33,103 nt of DNA from Saccoglossus kowalevskii (Eukaryota > Hemichordata > Enteropneusta > Harrimaniidae). The stretch is from the NCBI RefSeq assembly GCF_000003605.2, contig NW_003117265.1:1-33103 (forward strand), written 5' to 3'. Below are positions 1 through 9,479 of this stretch, in pieces (position 1 is the stretch's first letter; each line of letters starts with the position of its first letter). Position numbers and translations under genes: made by a program. Below the pieces are notes generated by a model, which saw nothing but the letters and a program-made list of their open reading frames with translations, ran no database searches and had not been told where the DNA came from.

Positions 1-375
1 TCAATGTTATGCAATGTTTTTACGTGACATTTCCTAGTACATGTGTGCGGTGTTACAATTATGGATTGACTGATGCATTGGTACAGAAAGCAAGTGTAGT
101 ATTAATGTTATGCAATGTATTTACGTAACATTTCCTAATACATGTGTGGGGTGTTACAGTTATGGATTGTCTGATGCATTGGTACATAAAGCAAGTGCAA
201 TATCAAGGTCATGCAATGTATTTACGTGACATTTCCTAGTACATGTGTGGGTGTTACATTTATGGATTGACTGATGCATTGGTACAGAAAGCAAGTGTAA
301 TATCAATGTTATGCAATGTATTCACGTAACATTTCCTAGTACATGTGTGGGGTGTTACAATTATGGATTGACTGA
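1..375 (+). repeat. Block E copy 1
   Basis: This run of monomers matches 22927-23300 in order: a 'gtttttacgtgac' unit, 'gtgtagtattaatg', 'cctaatacatg', 'acagttatggattgtctg', 'ggtacataaagc', 'caaggtcatgc' and the distinctive 'ttacatttatgg'. A few substitutions separate the two. The same variant order also appears at about 18890-19440, where a three-monomer step is duplicated. The window begins in mid-array, so the left edge of the block is unknown. Confidence 0.7.
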
Positions 376-797
376 TTCATTGGTACAGAAAGCAAGCGTA
401 ATATTAATGTTATGCAATGTATTTACGTAACATTTCCTAGTACATGTGTGGGTGTTACAATTATGGATTGACTGATGCATTGGTACAGAAAGCAAGTGTA
501 ATATCAATGTTATACAATGTATTTACGTAACATTTCCTAGTACATGTGTTAGGTGTTACAATTTTTATTTGGCTGATGCATTGGTACAGAAAGCAAGTGT
601 AATATTAATGTTATGCAATGTATTTACGTAACATTTCCTAGTACATGTGTGGGGTGTTACAATTGTGGATTGACTGATGCATTGGTACAGAAAGCAAGTG
701 TAATATCAATGTTATTCAATGTATTTACGTAACATTTCCTAGTACATGTGTTACGTGTTACAATTTTTATTTGGCTGATGCATTGGTACAGAAAAGC
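376..797 (+). repeat. Satellite, mixed monomers between blocks E and A
   Basis: About four monomers lie here, two of them with the unusual 'gtgtta(g/c)gtgttacaatttttatttggctg' segment (near 548-573 and 749-775). That segment also occurs near 2362-2388, and a milder form is near 20250-20280. No other content is visible. Confidence 0.7.
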
Positions 798-1800
798 AAG
801 TGCAATATTAATGTTATGCAATGTATTTACGTAACATTTCCTAGTACATGTGTGAGGTGTTACAATTATGGATTGACTGATGCATTAGTACAGAAAGCAA
901 GTGCAATATCAGTGTTATTCAATGTAATTACGTGACATTTCCTAGTACATGTGTGGGGTGTTACAATTATGGATTGACTGATGCATTGGTACAGAAAGCA
1001 AGTGTAATATCAAGGTTATGCAATGTATTTACGTAACATTTCCTAGTACATGTGTGGGTGTTACAATTATGGATTGACTGATGCATTGGTACAGAAAGCA
1101 AGTGTAATATCAATGTTATGCAATGTATTTACGTAACATTTCCTAGTACATGTGTGGGGTGTTACAATTATGAATTGACTGATGCATTGGTACAGAAAGC
1201 AAGTGTAATATCACTGTTATGCAATATATTCACGTAACATTTCCTCGTACATGTGTGGGGTGTTACTATTATGGATTGACTGATGCATTGGTACAGAAAG
1301 CAAGTGCAATATTAATGTTATGCAATGTATTTACGTAACATTTCCTAGTACATGTGTGAGGTGTTACAATTACGGATTGGCTGATGCATTGATACAGAAA
1401 GCAAGTGTAATATCAAGGTTATGCAATGTATTTACGTAACATTTCCTAGTACATGTGTGGGGTGTTACAATTATGGATTGACTGATGCATTGGTACAGAC
1501 AGCAAGTGTAATATCACTGTTATGCAATGTATTCACGTAACATTTCCTAGTACACGTGTGGGTGTTACAATTATGGATTGACTGATGCATTGGTACAGAA
1601 AGCAAGTGTAATATCACTGTTATGCAATGTATTCACGTAACAGTTCCTCGTACATGTGTGGGGTGTTACAATTATGGATTGACTGATGCATTGGTACAGA
1701 AAGCAAGTGCAATATTAATGTTATGCAATGTATTTACGTAACATTTCCTAGTACATGTGTGAGGTGTTACAATTATGGATTGACTGATGCATTGGTACAG
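798..1800 (+). repeat. Block A copy 1 (10 monomers)
   Basis: I compared this line by line with 16277-17279 and saw only two substitutions in about 1.0 kb ('gcattagta' for 'gcattggta', and 'tacggattgg' for 'tatggattgg'). From 901 to 1800 it also matches 26641-27540 with one substitution. Marker variants in order are: 'attcaatgtaattacgtgac', 'ttatgaattgac', 'gcaatatattcacg', 'gttactattatgg', 'gcattgatacag', 'tacacgtgtg' and 'cagttcctcg'. After 1800 the copies part: here 'acagcaagtgtaatatcac', in the others 'aaagcaagtgaatatcag'. Confidence 0.88.
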
Positions 1801-3166
1801 ACAGCAAGTGTAATATCACTGTTATGCAATGTATTCACGTAACATTTCCTAGTACATGTGTGGGTGTTACAATTATGGATTGACTGATGCATTGGTACAG
1901 AAAGCAAGTGTAATATCACTGTTATGCAATGTATTCAAGTAACATTTCCTCGTACATGTGTGGGGTGTTACAATTATGGATTGACTGATGCATTGGTACA
2001 GAAAGCAAGTGCAATATTAATGTTATGCAATGTATTTACGTAACATTTCCTAGTACATGTGTGAGGTGTTACAATTATGGATTGACTGATGCATTGGTAC
2101 AGAAAGCAAGTGTAATATCAATGTTATGCAATGTATTTACGTGACATTTCCTAGTACATGTGTGGGGTGTTACAATTATGGATTGACTGATGCATTGGTA
2201 CAGAAAGCAAGTGTAATATCAATGTTATACAATGTATTTACGTAACATTTCCTAGTACATGTGTGGGTGTTACAATTATGGATTGACTGATGCATTGGTA
2301 CAGAAAGCAAGTGTAATATCAATGTTATACAATGTATTTACGTAACATTTCCTAGTACATGTGTTAGGTGTTACAATTTTTATTTGGCTGATGCATTGGT
2401 ACAGAAAGCAAGTGTAATATTAATGTTATGCAATGTATTTACGTAACATTTGCTAGTACATGTGTGGGTGTTACAATTATGGATTGGCTGATGCATTGGT
2501 ACTGAAAGCAAGTGTAATATTAATGTTATGCAATGTATTTACGTAACATTTCCTAGTACATGTGTGGGGTGTTACAATTGTGGATTGACTGATGCATTGG
2601 TACAGACAGCAAGTGCAATATTAATGTTATGCAATGTATTTACGTAGCATTCTCTAGTACATGTGTGGGGTGTTACAATTATGGATTGACTGATGCATTG
2701 GTACAGACAGCAAGTGCAATATTAATGTTATGCAATGTATTTACGTATCATTTCCTAGTACATGGATGGGTGTTACAATTATGGATTGACTGATGCATTG
2801 GTACAGACAGCAAGTGCAATATTAATGTTATGCAATGTATTTACGTATCATTTCCTAGTACATGTATGGGTGTTAAAATTATGGATTGACTGATGCATTG
2901 ATACAGAAAGCAAGTGCAATATCAAGGTTATGCAATGTATTTACGTGACATTTCCTAGTACATGTGCGGTTTAAAATTATGGATTAACTGATGCATTGGT
3001 ACAGAAAGCGAGTGTAATATCACTCTTATGGAATGTATTTACGTAACATTTGCTAGTACATGTGTGGGGTGTTACAATTATGGATTGACTGATGCATTGG
3101 TACAGACAGCAAGTGCAATATCAATGTTATGCAATGTATTTACGTATCATTTCCTAGTACATATAT
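1801..3166 (+). repeat. Satellite, mixed monomers between blocks A and B
   Basis: About 13-14 standard monomers. The first three (about 1795-2095) repeat the preceding three (about 1494-1795) almost exactly, a local trimer step of about 301 bp. Near 2635-2900 a run of units with 'acagacagcaagtgcaatattaatg' plus 'cgtatcatttcctagtacatg(g/t)atggg' appears, the same sub-family that forms the core of block C. A 98-bp variant with 'gtgcggtttaaaattatgg' is at 2965. No gene is seen. Confidence 0.8.
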
Positions 3167-3231
3167 GGGGGGTAAATTTTATGAATTGCCGGAGAATTGG
3201 TAACGTAAGTCAGGAGAATTATACTGGTCAG
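3167..3231 (+). repeat. Strongly diverged half-monomer inside the array
   Basis: From 'tatatgggggg' to just before 'gcaatgtatttacg' the sequence keeps the length expected for the second half of a monomer (one base longer in an ungapped comparison), but only about 60-70% of bases match. Recognisable anchors remain, such as 'ttatgaattg' for 'ttatggattg' and 'attggta' for the same motif, while 'acgtaagtcaggagaat' replaces the usual 'cagaaagcaagtgtaa'. The units on both sides are typical. It is the only segment of this kind in the window. It may be a relic of an older monomer type or a patch copied from a related satellite. The downstream edge coincides with the start of block B, so it may also mark a recombination junction. 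Confidence 0.75.
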
Positions 3232-4409
3232 GCAATGTATTTACGTAACATTTCCTAGTACATGTGTGGGTGTTACAATTATGGATTGACTGATGCATTG
3301 GTACAGGAAGCAAGTGTAATATCAATGTTATACAATGTATTTACGTAACATTTCCAAGTACATGTGTTAGGTGTTACAATTATGGATTGGCTGATGCATT
3401 GGTACAGAAAGCAAGTGTAATATTAATGTTATGCAATGTATTTACGTAACATTTGCTAGTACATGTGTGGGTGTTACAATTATGGATTGGCTGATGCATT
3501 GGTACTGAAAGCAAGTGTAATATTAATGTTATGCAATGTATTTACGTAACATTTCCTAGTACATCTGTGGGGTGTTACAATTATGGATTGACTGATGCAA
3601 TGGTACAGAAAGCCAGTGCAATATAAAGGTTATGCAATGTATTTACGTAACATTTCCTAGTACATGTGTGGGTGTTACAATTATGGATTGACTGATGCAT
3701 TGGTACAGAAAGCAAGTGCAATATCACTGTTATGCAATGTATTTACGTAACATTTTCTAGTACATGTGTGCGGTGTTACAATTATGGATTTACTGATGCA
3801 TTGGTACAGAAAGCAAGTACAATATTAATGTTATGCAATGTATTTACGTAACATTTGCTAGTACATGTGTGGGTGTTACAATTATGGATTGGCTGATGCA
3901 TTGGTACTGAAAGCAAGTGTAATATTAATGTTATGCAATGTATTTACGTAACATTTCCTAGTACATGTGTGGGGTGTTACAATTATGGATTGACTGATGC
4001 ATTGGTACAGAAAGCAAGTGTAATATTAATGATATGCAATGTATTTACGTAACATTTCCTAGTACATGTGTGGGTGTTACAATTATCGATTGGCTGATGC
4101 ATTGGTACTGAAAGCAAGTGTAATATTAATGTTATGCAATGTATTTACGTAACAATTCCTAATACATGTGTGGGGTGTTACAGTTATGGACTGTCTGATG
4201 CATTGGTACAGAAAGCAAGCGTAATATTAATGTTATGCAATGTATTTACGTAACATTTCCTAGTACATGTGTGGGTGTTACAATTATGGATTGACTGATG
4301 CATTGGTACAGAAAGCAAGTGTAATATTAATGTTATGCAATGTATTTACGTAACATTTCCTAGTACATGTGTGGGTGTTACAATTATGGATTGGCTGATG
4401 CATTGGTAC
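3232..4409 (+). repeat. Block B copy 1
   Basis: Co-linear with 20119-21297 for nearly 1.2 kb at an offset of 16887-16888, with few differences. Shared rare markers in order are: 'caggaagcaag', 'atttccaagtac', 'gatgcaatggtacag' with 'agccagtgcaatataaagg', 'gcaagtacaatattaatg', 'aatgatatgc', 'ttatcgattgg', 'acaattcctaatac' and 'ttatggactgtctg'. Copy 2 has one extra T near 20269. The copies part at 'ggtactgaaagcaagtg' here against 'ggtacagaaagcaattg' there. The left edge touches the diverged half-monomer. Confidence 0.85.
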
Positions 4410-5159
4410 TGAAAGCAAGTGTAATATTAATTTTATGCAATGCATTTACGTAACATGTCCTAGTACATGTGTGGGGTGTTACAATTATGGATTGACTGAT
4501 GCATTGGTACAGAAAGCAAGTGCAATATCTAGGTTATGCAATGTATTTACGTAACATTTCCTAGTACATGTGTGGGGTGTTACAATTATGGATTGACTGA
4601 TGCATTGTTACAGAAAGCAAATGTAATATCAATGTTATGCAATGTATTTACGTAACATTTCCTAATACATGTGCGGTTTAAAATTATGGATTGACTGATG
4701 CATTGGTACAGAAAGCAAGTGTAATATCATTGTTATGCAATGTATTTAAGTATCATGTCCTAGTACATATATGGGTGTTACAATTATGGATTGACTGATG
4801 CATTGGTACAGAAAGCAAGTACAATATTAATGTTATGCAATGTATTTACGTAACATTTGCTAGTACATGTGTGGGTGTTACAATTATGGATTGGCTGATG
4901 CATTGGTACTGAAAGCAAGTGTAATATTAATGTTATGCAATGTATTTACGTAACATTTCCTAGTACATGTGTGGGGTGTTACAATTATGGATTGACTGAT
5001 GCATTGGTACAGAAAGCAAGTGTAATATTAATGTTATGCAATGTATTTACGTAACATTTCCTAGTACATGTGTGGGTGTTACAATTATGGATTGGCTGAT
5101 GCATTGGTACTGAAAGCAAGTGTAATATTAATGTTATGCAATGTATTTACGTAACATTT
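4410..5159 (+). repeat. D-like monomer series
   Basis: Carries the D-block marker order: 'aattttatgcaatgcatttacg' with 'acatgtcctag', 'atatctagg', 'gcattgttacag', 'cctaatacatgtgcgg' (98-bp variant at 4671), 'tatttaagtatcatgtcc' with 'acatatatggg', then 'gcaagtacaatattaatg' and a 'ttgctag...tactgaaagc' pair. The same order is at about 11460-12200 and 29565-30110. It joins block C directly at its right end. Confidence 0.78.
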
Positions 5160-6520
5160 TCTAGTACATGTGTGGGGTGTTACAATTATGGATTGACTGA
5201 TGCATTGGTACAGAAAGTAAGTGCAATATCAAGGTTATGCAATGTATTTACGTAACATTTCCTAGTACATGTGTGGGTGTTACAATTATGGATTGACTGA
5301 TGCATTGGTACAGAAAGCAAGTGCAATATCACTGTCATGCAATGTATTTACGTAACATTTTCTAGTACATGTGTGCGGTGTTACAATTATGGATCTACTG
5401 ATGCATTGGTACAGACAGCAAGTGCAATATTAATGTTATGCAATGTATTTTCGTGACATTTCCTAGTACATGTGTGGGGTGTTACAATTATAGATTGACT
5501 GATGCATTGGTACAGACAGCAAGTGCAATATTAATGTTATGCAATGTATTTACGTATCATTTCCTAGTACATGGATGGGTGTTACAATTATAGATTGACT
5601 GATGCATTGGTACAGAGAGCAAGTGTAATATCAATGTTATGCAATGTATTTACGTAGCATTCCCTAGTACATGTGTGGGGTGTTACAATTATAGATTGGC
5701 TGATGCATTGGTACAGACAGCAAGTGCAATATTAATGTTATGCAATGTATTTACGTATCATTTCCTAGTACATGTATGGGTGTTAAAATTATGGATTGAC
5801 TGATGCATTGGTAGAGAAAGCAAATGTAATATCAGTGTTATGCAATGTATTTACGTATCATTTCCTAGTACATGTGTGGGGTGTTACAATTATGGATTGA
5901 CTGATGCATAGGTACAGACAGCAAGTGCAATATTAATGTTATGCAATGTATTTACGTATCGTTTCCTAGTACATGTATGGGTGTTACAATTATGGATTGA
6001 CTGATGCATTGGTACAGAAAGCAAGTGTAATATCAGTGTTATGCAATGTATTTACGTATCATTTCCTAGTACATGTATGGGTGTTACAATTATGGATTAA
6101 CTGATGCATTGGTACAGACAGCAAGTGCAATATCACTGTTATGCAATGTATTCACGTGACATTTCCTAGTACATGTGTGGGTGTTAAAATTATGGATTGA
6201 CTGATGCATTGGTACAGAAAGCAAATGTAATATCAATGTTATGCATTGTATTTACGTAACATCTCCTAGTACATGTGTGCGGTGTTACAATTATGGATTG
6301 GCTGATGCATTGGTACAGAAAGCAAGTGTAATATAAATGTTATGCAATGTATTTACGTAACATTTCCTAGTACATGTGTGGGGTGTTACAATTATGGATT
6401 GACTGATGCATTGGTACAGAAAACAAGTGCAATATCAATGTTATGCAATGTATTTACGTAACATTTGCTAGTACATGTGTGGGGTGTTACAATTATGGAT
6501 TGACTGATGCATTGGTACAG
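5160..6520 (+). repeat. Block C copy 1
   Basis: Co-linear with 24164-25525 (offset 19004, then 19005 after an extra T near 24831) and with 9480-10800 (offset 4324). Shared features are: 'gaaagtaagtgc', 'atcactgtcatgc', 'ttttctag', a series of 'acagacagcaagtgcaatattaatg' units with 'ttatagattg', 'cgtatcat' and 'cgtagcattccc', then 'gcattgtatttacg', 'acatctcc' and 'atataaatg'. Private variants shared only with the 24-kb copy are 'ggatctactg', 'gtattttcgtgac', 'ggtagagaaagc' and 'gcataggtacag'. 'cagagagc' near 5615 is unique here. Confidence 0.85.
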
Positions 6521-6939
6521 AAAGCAAGTGTAATATCAATGTTATGCAATGTTTTTACGTGACATTTCTAGTACATGGGTGCGGTGTTACAATTATGGAT
6601 TGACAGATGCTTTGGTACAGAAAGCAAGTGTAGTATTAATGTTATGCAATGTATTTACGTAAAATTTCCTAGTACATATGTGGGGTGTTACAGTTATGGA
6701 TTGTCTGATGCATTGGTACAGAAAGCAAGTGCAATATTAATGTTATGCAATGTTTTTACGTGACATTTCCTAGAACATGTGTGGGGTGTTACAATTATGG
6801 ATTGACTGATACATTGGTACAGAAAGCAAGTGCAATATCAAGGTCATGCAATGTATTTACGTGACATTTCCTAGTACATGTGTGGGTGTTACAATTATGG
6901 ATTGACTGATGCATTGGTACAGAAAGCAAGTGTAATATC

Positions 6940-6968
6940 AATGTTATGCAATGTATTTACGTAACATT
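6940..6968. other. Inverted repeat in each monomer (possible hairpin)
   Basis: In the reference monomer AATGTTA (6940-6946) is exactly complementary to TAACATT (6962-6968), giving a 7-bp stem with a 15-nt loop. A second overlapping pair is GTAACA (6961-6966) with TGTTAC (6988-6993), a 6-bp stem. The variants 'tcaagg' and 'tcactg' shorten the first stem, so it is not strictly kept. Short dyads of this kind are common in satellites and may extrude as hairpins or simply be binding sites. The pairing is visible in sequence; any folding is inference. Confidence 0.45.
6957..6964. promoter_or_regulatory. TTACGTAA palindrome, a PAR-bZIP/NFIL3-like site repeated through the array
   Basis: The perfect 8-bp palindrome TTACGTAA is at positions 20-27 of the reference monomer and recurs intact in a large share of copies about 100 bp apart. 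Its core equals the half-sites preferred by PAR-bZIP and NFIL3/E4BP4 proteins (RTTACGTAAY in vertebrate studies). Just upstream TTATGCAAT (6944-6952) resembles a C/EBP site. Variants with gtatc, gtgac, gtagc or cacgt break the palindrome in whole sub-families. The match is direct; binding in this organism is unknown, and an AT-rich satellite could carry the motif by chance and then amplify it. Confidence 0.3.
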
Positions 6969-7160
6969 TCCTAGTACATGTGTGGGGTGTTACAATTATG
7001 GATTGACTGATGCATTGGTACAGAAAGCAAGTGTAATATCAATGTTATACAATGTATTTACGTAACATTTCCAAGTACATGTGTTAGGTGTTACAATTAT
7101 GGATTGGCTGATGCATTGGTACAGAAAGCAAGTGTAATATTAATGTTATGCAATGTATTT

Positions 7161-7451
7161 ACGTAACATTTGCTAGTACATGTGTGGGTGTTACAATTAT
7201 GGATTGGCTGATGCATTGGTACTGAAAGCAAGTGTAATATTAATGTTATGCAATGTATTTACGTAACATTTCCATAGTACATGTGTGGGGTGTTACAATT
7301 ATGGATTGACTGATGCATTGGTACAGAAAGCAAGCGTAATATTAATGTTATGTAATGTATTTACGTAACATTTCCTAGTACATGTGTGGGTGTTACAATT
7401 ATGGATTGACTGATGCATTGGTACAGAAAGCAAGTGTATTATCAAGGTTAT
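7161..7451 (+). repeat. Satellite, mixed monomers between blocks F and B copy 3
   Basis: About three standard monomers, including a 'ttgctag...tactgaaagc' unit, a one-base insertion 'ttccatagtac' near 7270 and 'gcaagcgtaatattaatgttatgtaatg' near 7331. The last marker is also near 19998 and 21406, ahead of B-type sequence at the first of these. Nothing else is present. Confidence 0.7.
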
Positions 7452-8029
7452 GCAATGTATTTACGTAACATTTCCTAGTACATGTGTGGGTGTTACAATT
7501 ATGGATTGACTGATGCATTGGTACAGGAAGCAAGTGTAATATCAATGTTATACAATGTATTTACGTAACATTTCCAAGTACATGTGTTAGGTGTTACAAT
7601 TATGGATTGGCTGATGCATTGGTACAGAAAGCAAGTGTAATATTAATGTTATGCAATGTATTTATGTAACATTTGCTAGTACATGTGTGGGTGTTACAAT
7701 TATGGATTGGCTGATGCATTGGTACTGAAAGCAAGTGTAATATTAATGTTATGCAATGTATTTACGTAACATTTCCTAGTACATGTGTGGGGTGTTACAA
7801 TTATGGATTGACTGATGCAATGGTACAGAAAGCCAGTGCAATATAAAAGTTATGCAATGTATTTACGTAACATTTCCTAGTACATGTGTGGGTGTTACAA
7901 TTATGGATTGACTGATGCATTGGTACAGAAAGCAAGTGCAATATCACTGTTATGCAATGTATTTACGTAACATTTTCTAGTACATGTGTGCGGTGTTACA
8001 ATTATGGATTTACTGATGCATTGGTACAG
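7452..8029 (+). repeat. Block B copy 3 (short)
   Basis: Matches the first half of block B (3232-3810), including 'caggaagcaag' at 7524, 'gcaatggtacagaaagcc' near 7817 and 'tttactgatg' near 8009, then switches to 'acagacagc' units. Private changes are 'tttatgtaac' (CpG loss) near 7661 and 'ataaaagtt' near 7845. The 7795-8400 interval is matched again at 31520-32130, including the shared 'taacgtttgctag'. Confidence 0.75.
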
Positions 8030-9479
8030 ACAGCAAGTGCAATATTAATGTTATGCAATGTATTTACGTAGCATTCCCTAGTACATGTGTGGGGTGTTAC
8101 AATTATGGATTGACTGATGCATTGGTACAGACAGCAAGTGCAATATTAATGTTATGCAATGTATTTACGTAACGTTTGCTAGTACATGTGTGGGTGTTAC
8201 AATTATGGATTGACTGATGCATTGGTACAGAAAGCAAGTGTATTATCAAGGTTATGCAATGTATTTACGTAACATTTCCTAGTACATGTGTGGGTGTTAC
8301 AATTATGGATTGACTGATGCATTGGTACAGAAAGCAAGTGTAATATCAATGTTATGCAATGTATTTACGTAACATTTCCTAGTACATGTGTGGGGTGTTA
8401 CAATAATGGATTGACCGATCCATTGGTACAGAAAGCAAGTGCAATATCAAGGTTATGTAATGTATTTACGTAACATTTCCTAGTACATGTGTGGGTGTTA
8501 CAATTATGGATTGACTGATGCATTGGTACAGAAAGCAAGTGTAATATCAATGTTATGCAATGTATTTACGTAACATTTCCTAGTACATGTGTGGGGTGTT
8601 ACAATAATGGATTGACCGATCCATTGGTACAGAAAGCAAGTGTAATATCAATGTTATGCAATGTTTTTACGTGACATTTCCTAGTACATGTGTGCGGTGT
8701 TACAATTATGGATTGACTGATGCATTGGTACAGAAAGCAAGTGTAGTATTAATGTTATGCAATGTATTTACGTAACATTTCCTAGTACATGTGTGGGGTG
8801 TTACAGTTATGGATTGTCTGATGCATTGGTACAGAAAGCAAGTGCAATATCAAGGTCATGCAATGTATTTACGTGACATTTCCTAGTACATGTGTGGGTG
8901 TTACAATTATGGATTGACTGATGCATTGGTACAGAAAGCAAGTGTAATATCAATGTTATGCAATGTATTTACGTAACATTTCCTAGTACATGTGTGGGGT
9001 GTTACAATAATGGATTGACCGATCCATTGGTACAGAAAGCAAGTGTAATATCAATGTTATGCAATGTATTTACGTAACATTTCCTAGTACATGTGTGGGG
9101 TGTTACAGTTATGGATTGTCTGATGCATTGGTACAGAAAGCAAGTGCAATATCAAGGTCATGCAATGTATTTACGTGACATTTCCTAGTACATGTGTGGG
9201 TGTTACAATTATGGATTGACTGATGCATTGGTACAGAAAGCAAGTGTATTATCAAGGTTATGCAATGTATTTACGTAACATTTCCAAGTACATGTGTAAG
9301 GTGTTACAATTATGGATTGGCTGATGCATTGGTACAGAAAGCATGTGTAATATTAATGTTATGAAATGTATTTACGTAACATTTGCTAGTACATGTGTGG
9401 GTGTTACAATTATGGATTGGCTGATGCATTGGTACTGAAAGCAAGTGTAATATTAATGTCATGCAATGTATTTACGTAA
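8030..9479 (+). repeat. Satellite, mixed monomers before block C copy 2
   Basis: About 14 monomers. The rare unit with 'acaataatggattgaccgatccattgg' appears three times (8401, 8604, 9005) and again near 21972 and 22777. The 'acagttatggattgtctg' with 'caaggtcatgc' pair appears twice, about 300 bp apart, a local duplication. From about 9120 the sequence runs co-linear with 23700 onward, sharing 'gcatgtgtaatattaatg', 'tatgaaatg' and 'aatgtcatgc', but lacks one complete monomer that is present near 23860-23960. Confidence 0.75.

Larger units (their letters stand above)
6938..7038 (+). repeat. Representative consensus monomer (101 bp)
   Basis: This copy carries the majority base at essentially every position and serves as the reference; monomer position 1 is the T of 'tcaatgttatgc'. 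Landmarks by monomer position are: TTATGCAAT at 7-15, TTACGTAA at 20-27, CTAG overlapping GTAC at 34-40, ACATGT at 39-44, GGGG at 47-50, TGTTAC at 51-56, ATGCAT at 73-78, GTAC at 81-84 and 'gcaagtgtaata' at the end. Frequent alternatives are: T2 for C (ttaatg), AGG or CTG for ATG at 4-6, AAC/ATC/GAC/AGC at 26-28, C at 21 (cacgtaac), GCTAG for CCTAG, CGTAC for AGTAC, ATTGGC for ATTGAC, TACTGA for TACAGA, and ACAGC for AAAGC. The choice of start is arbitrary. Confidence 0.93.
6530..7160 (+). repeat. Block F copy 1
   Basis: Matches 22120-22660 in variant order: 'gtttttacgtgac', 'gtgtagtatt', 'aaaatttcctagtacatatg', 'acagttatggattgtctg', 'caaggtcatgc', then the standard units and 'tatacaatg' with 'ccaagtacatgtgttagg'. 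This copy has about one extra monomer near 6740-6840 and private changes such as 'gacagatgctttgg' and 'acatttctagtacatggg'. It contains the exact consensus unit used as the reference. Confidence 0.68.

Noticed and set aside
376-797. 'acaatttttatttggctg' segments as an inserted unrelated sequence
   Set aside because: They align to 'acaattatggattggctg' with a few substitutions and the same length; they are monomer variants, seen also near 2380.
3167-3231. Transposable-element insertion
   Set aside because: The segment replaces monomer sequence at almost exactly the same length and keeps recognisable anchors. There is no target-site duplication or terminal repeat, so a diverged monomer fits better.
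3028-3258. 76-residue open frame on the + strand
   Set aside because: It runs through satellite monomers and the diverged half-monomer with no domain, no distinct codon use and no matching frame in other block copies. It stays open only because the diverged patch lacks the usual stops.
6575-6763. 62-residue open frame, with similar ones at 17740-17925, 19045-19230, 19715-19912 and 23468-23656
   Set aside because: All are the same two-monomer translation, arising where unit lengths sum to a multiple of three and a stop is mutated. They are shadows of the repeat, not genes.
6938-7038. CENP-B box or telomere-type repeat in the monomer
   Set aside because: The consensus has no TTCG/CGGG pair at CENP-B box spacing and no short telomeric hexamer run, so a centromere or telomere role cannot be argued from motifs.
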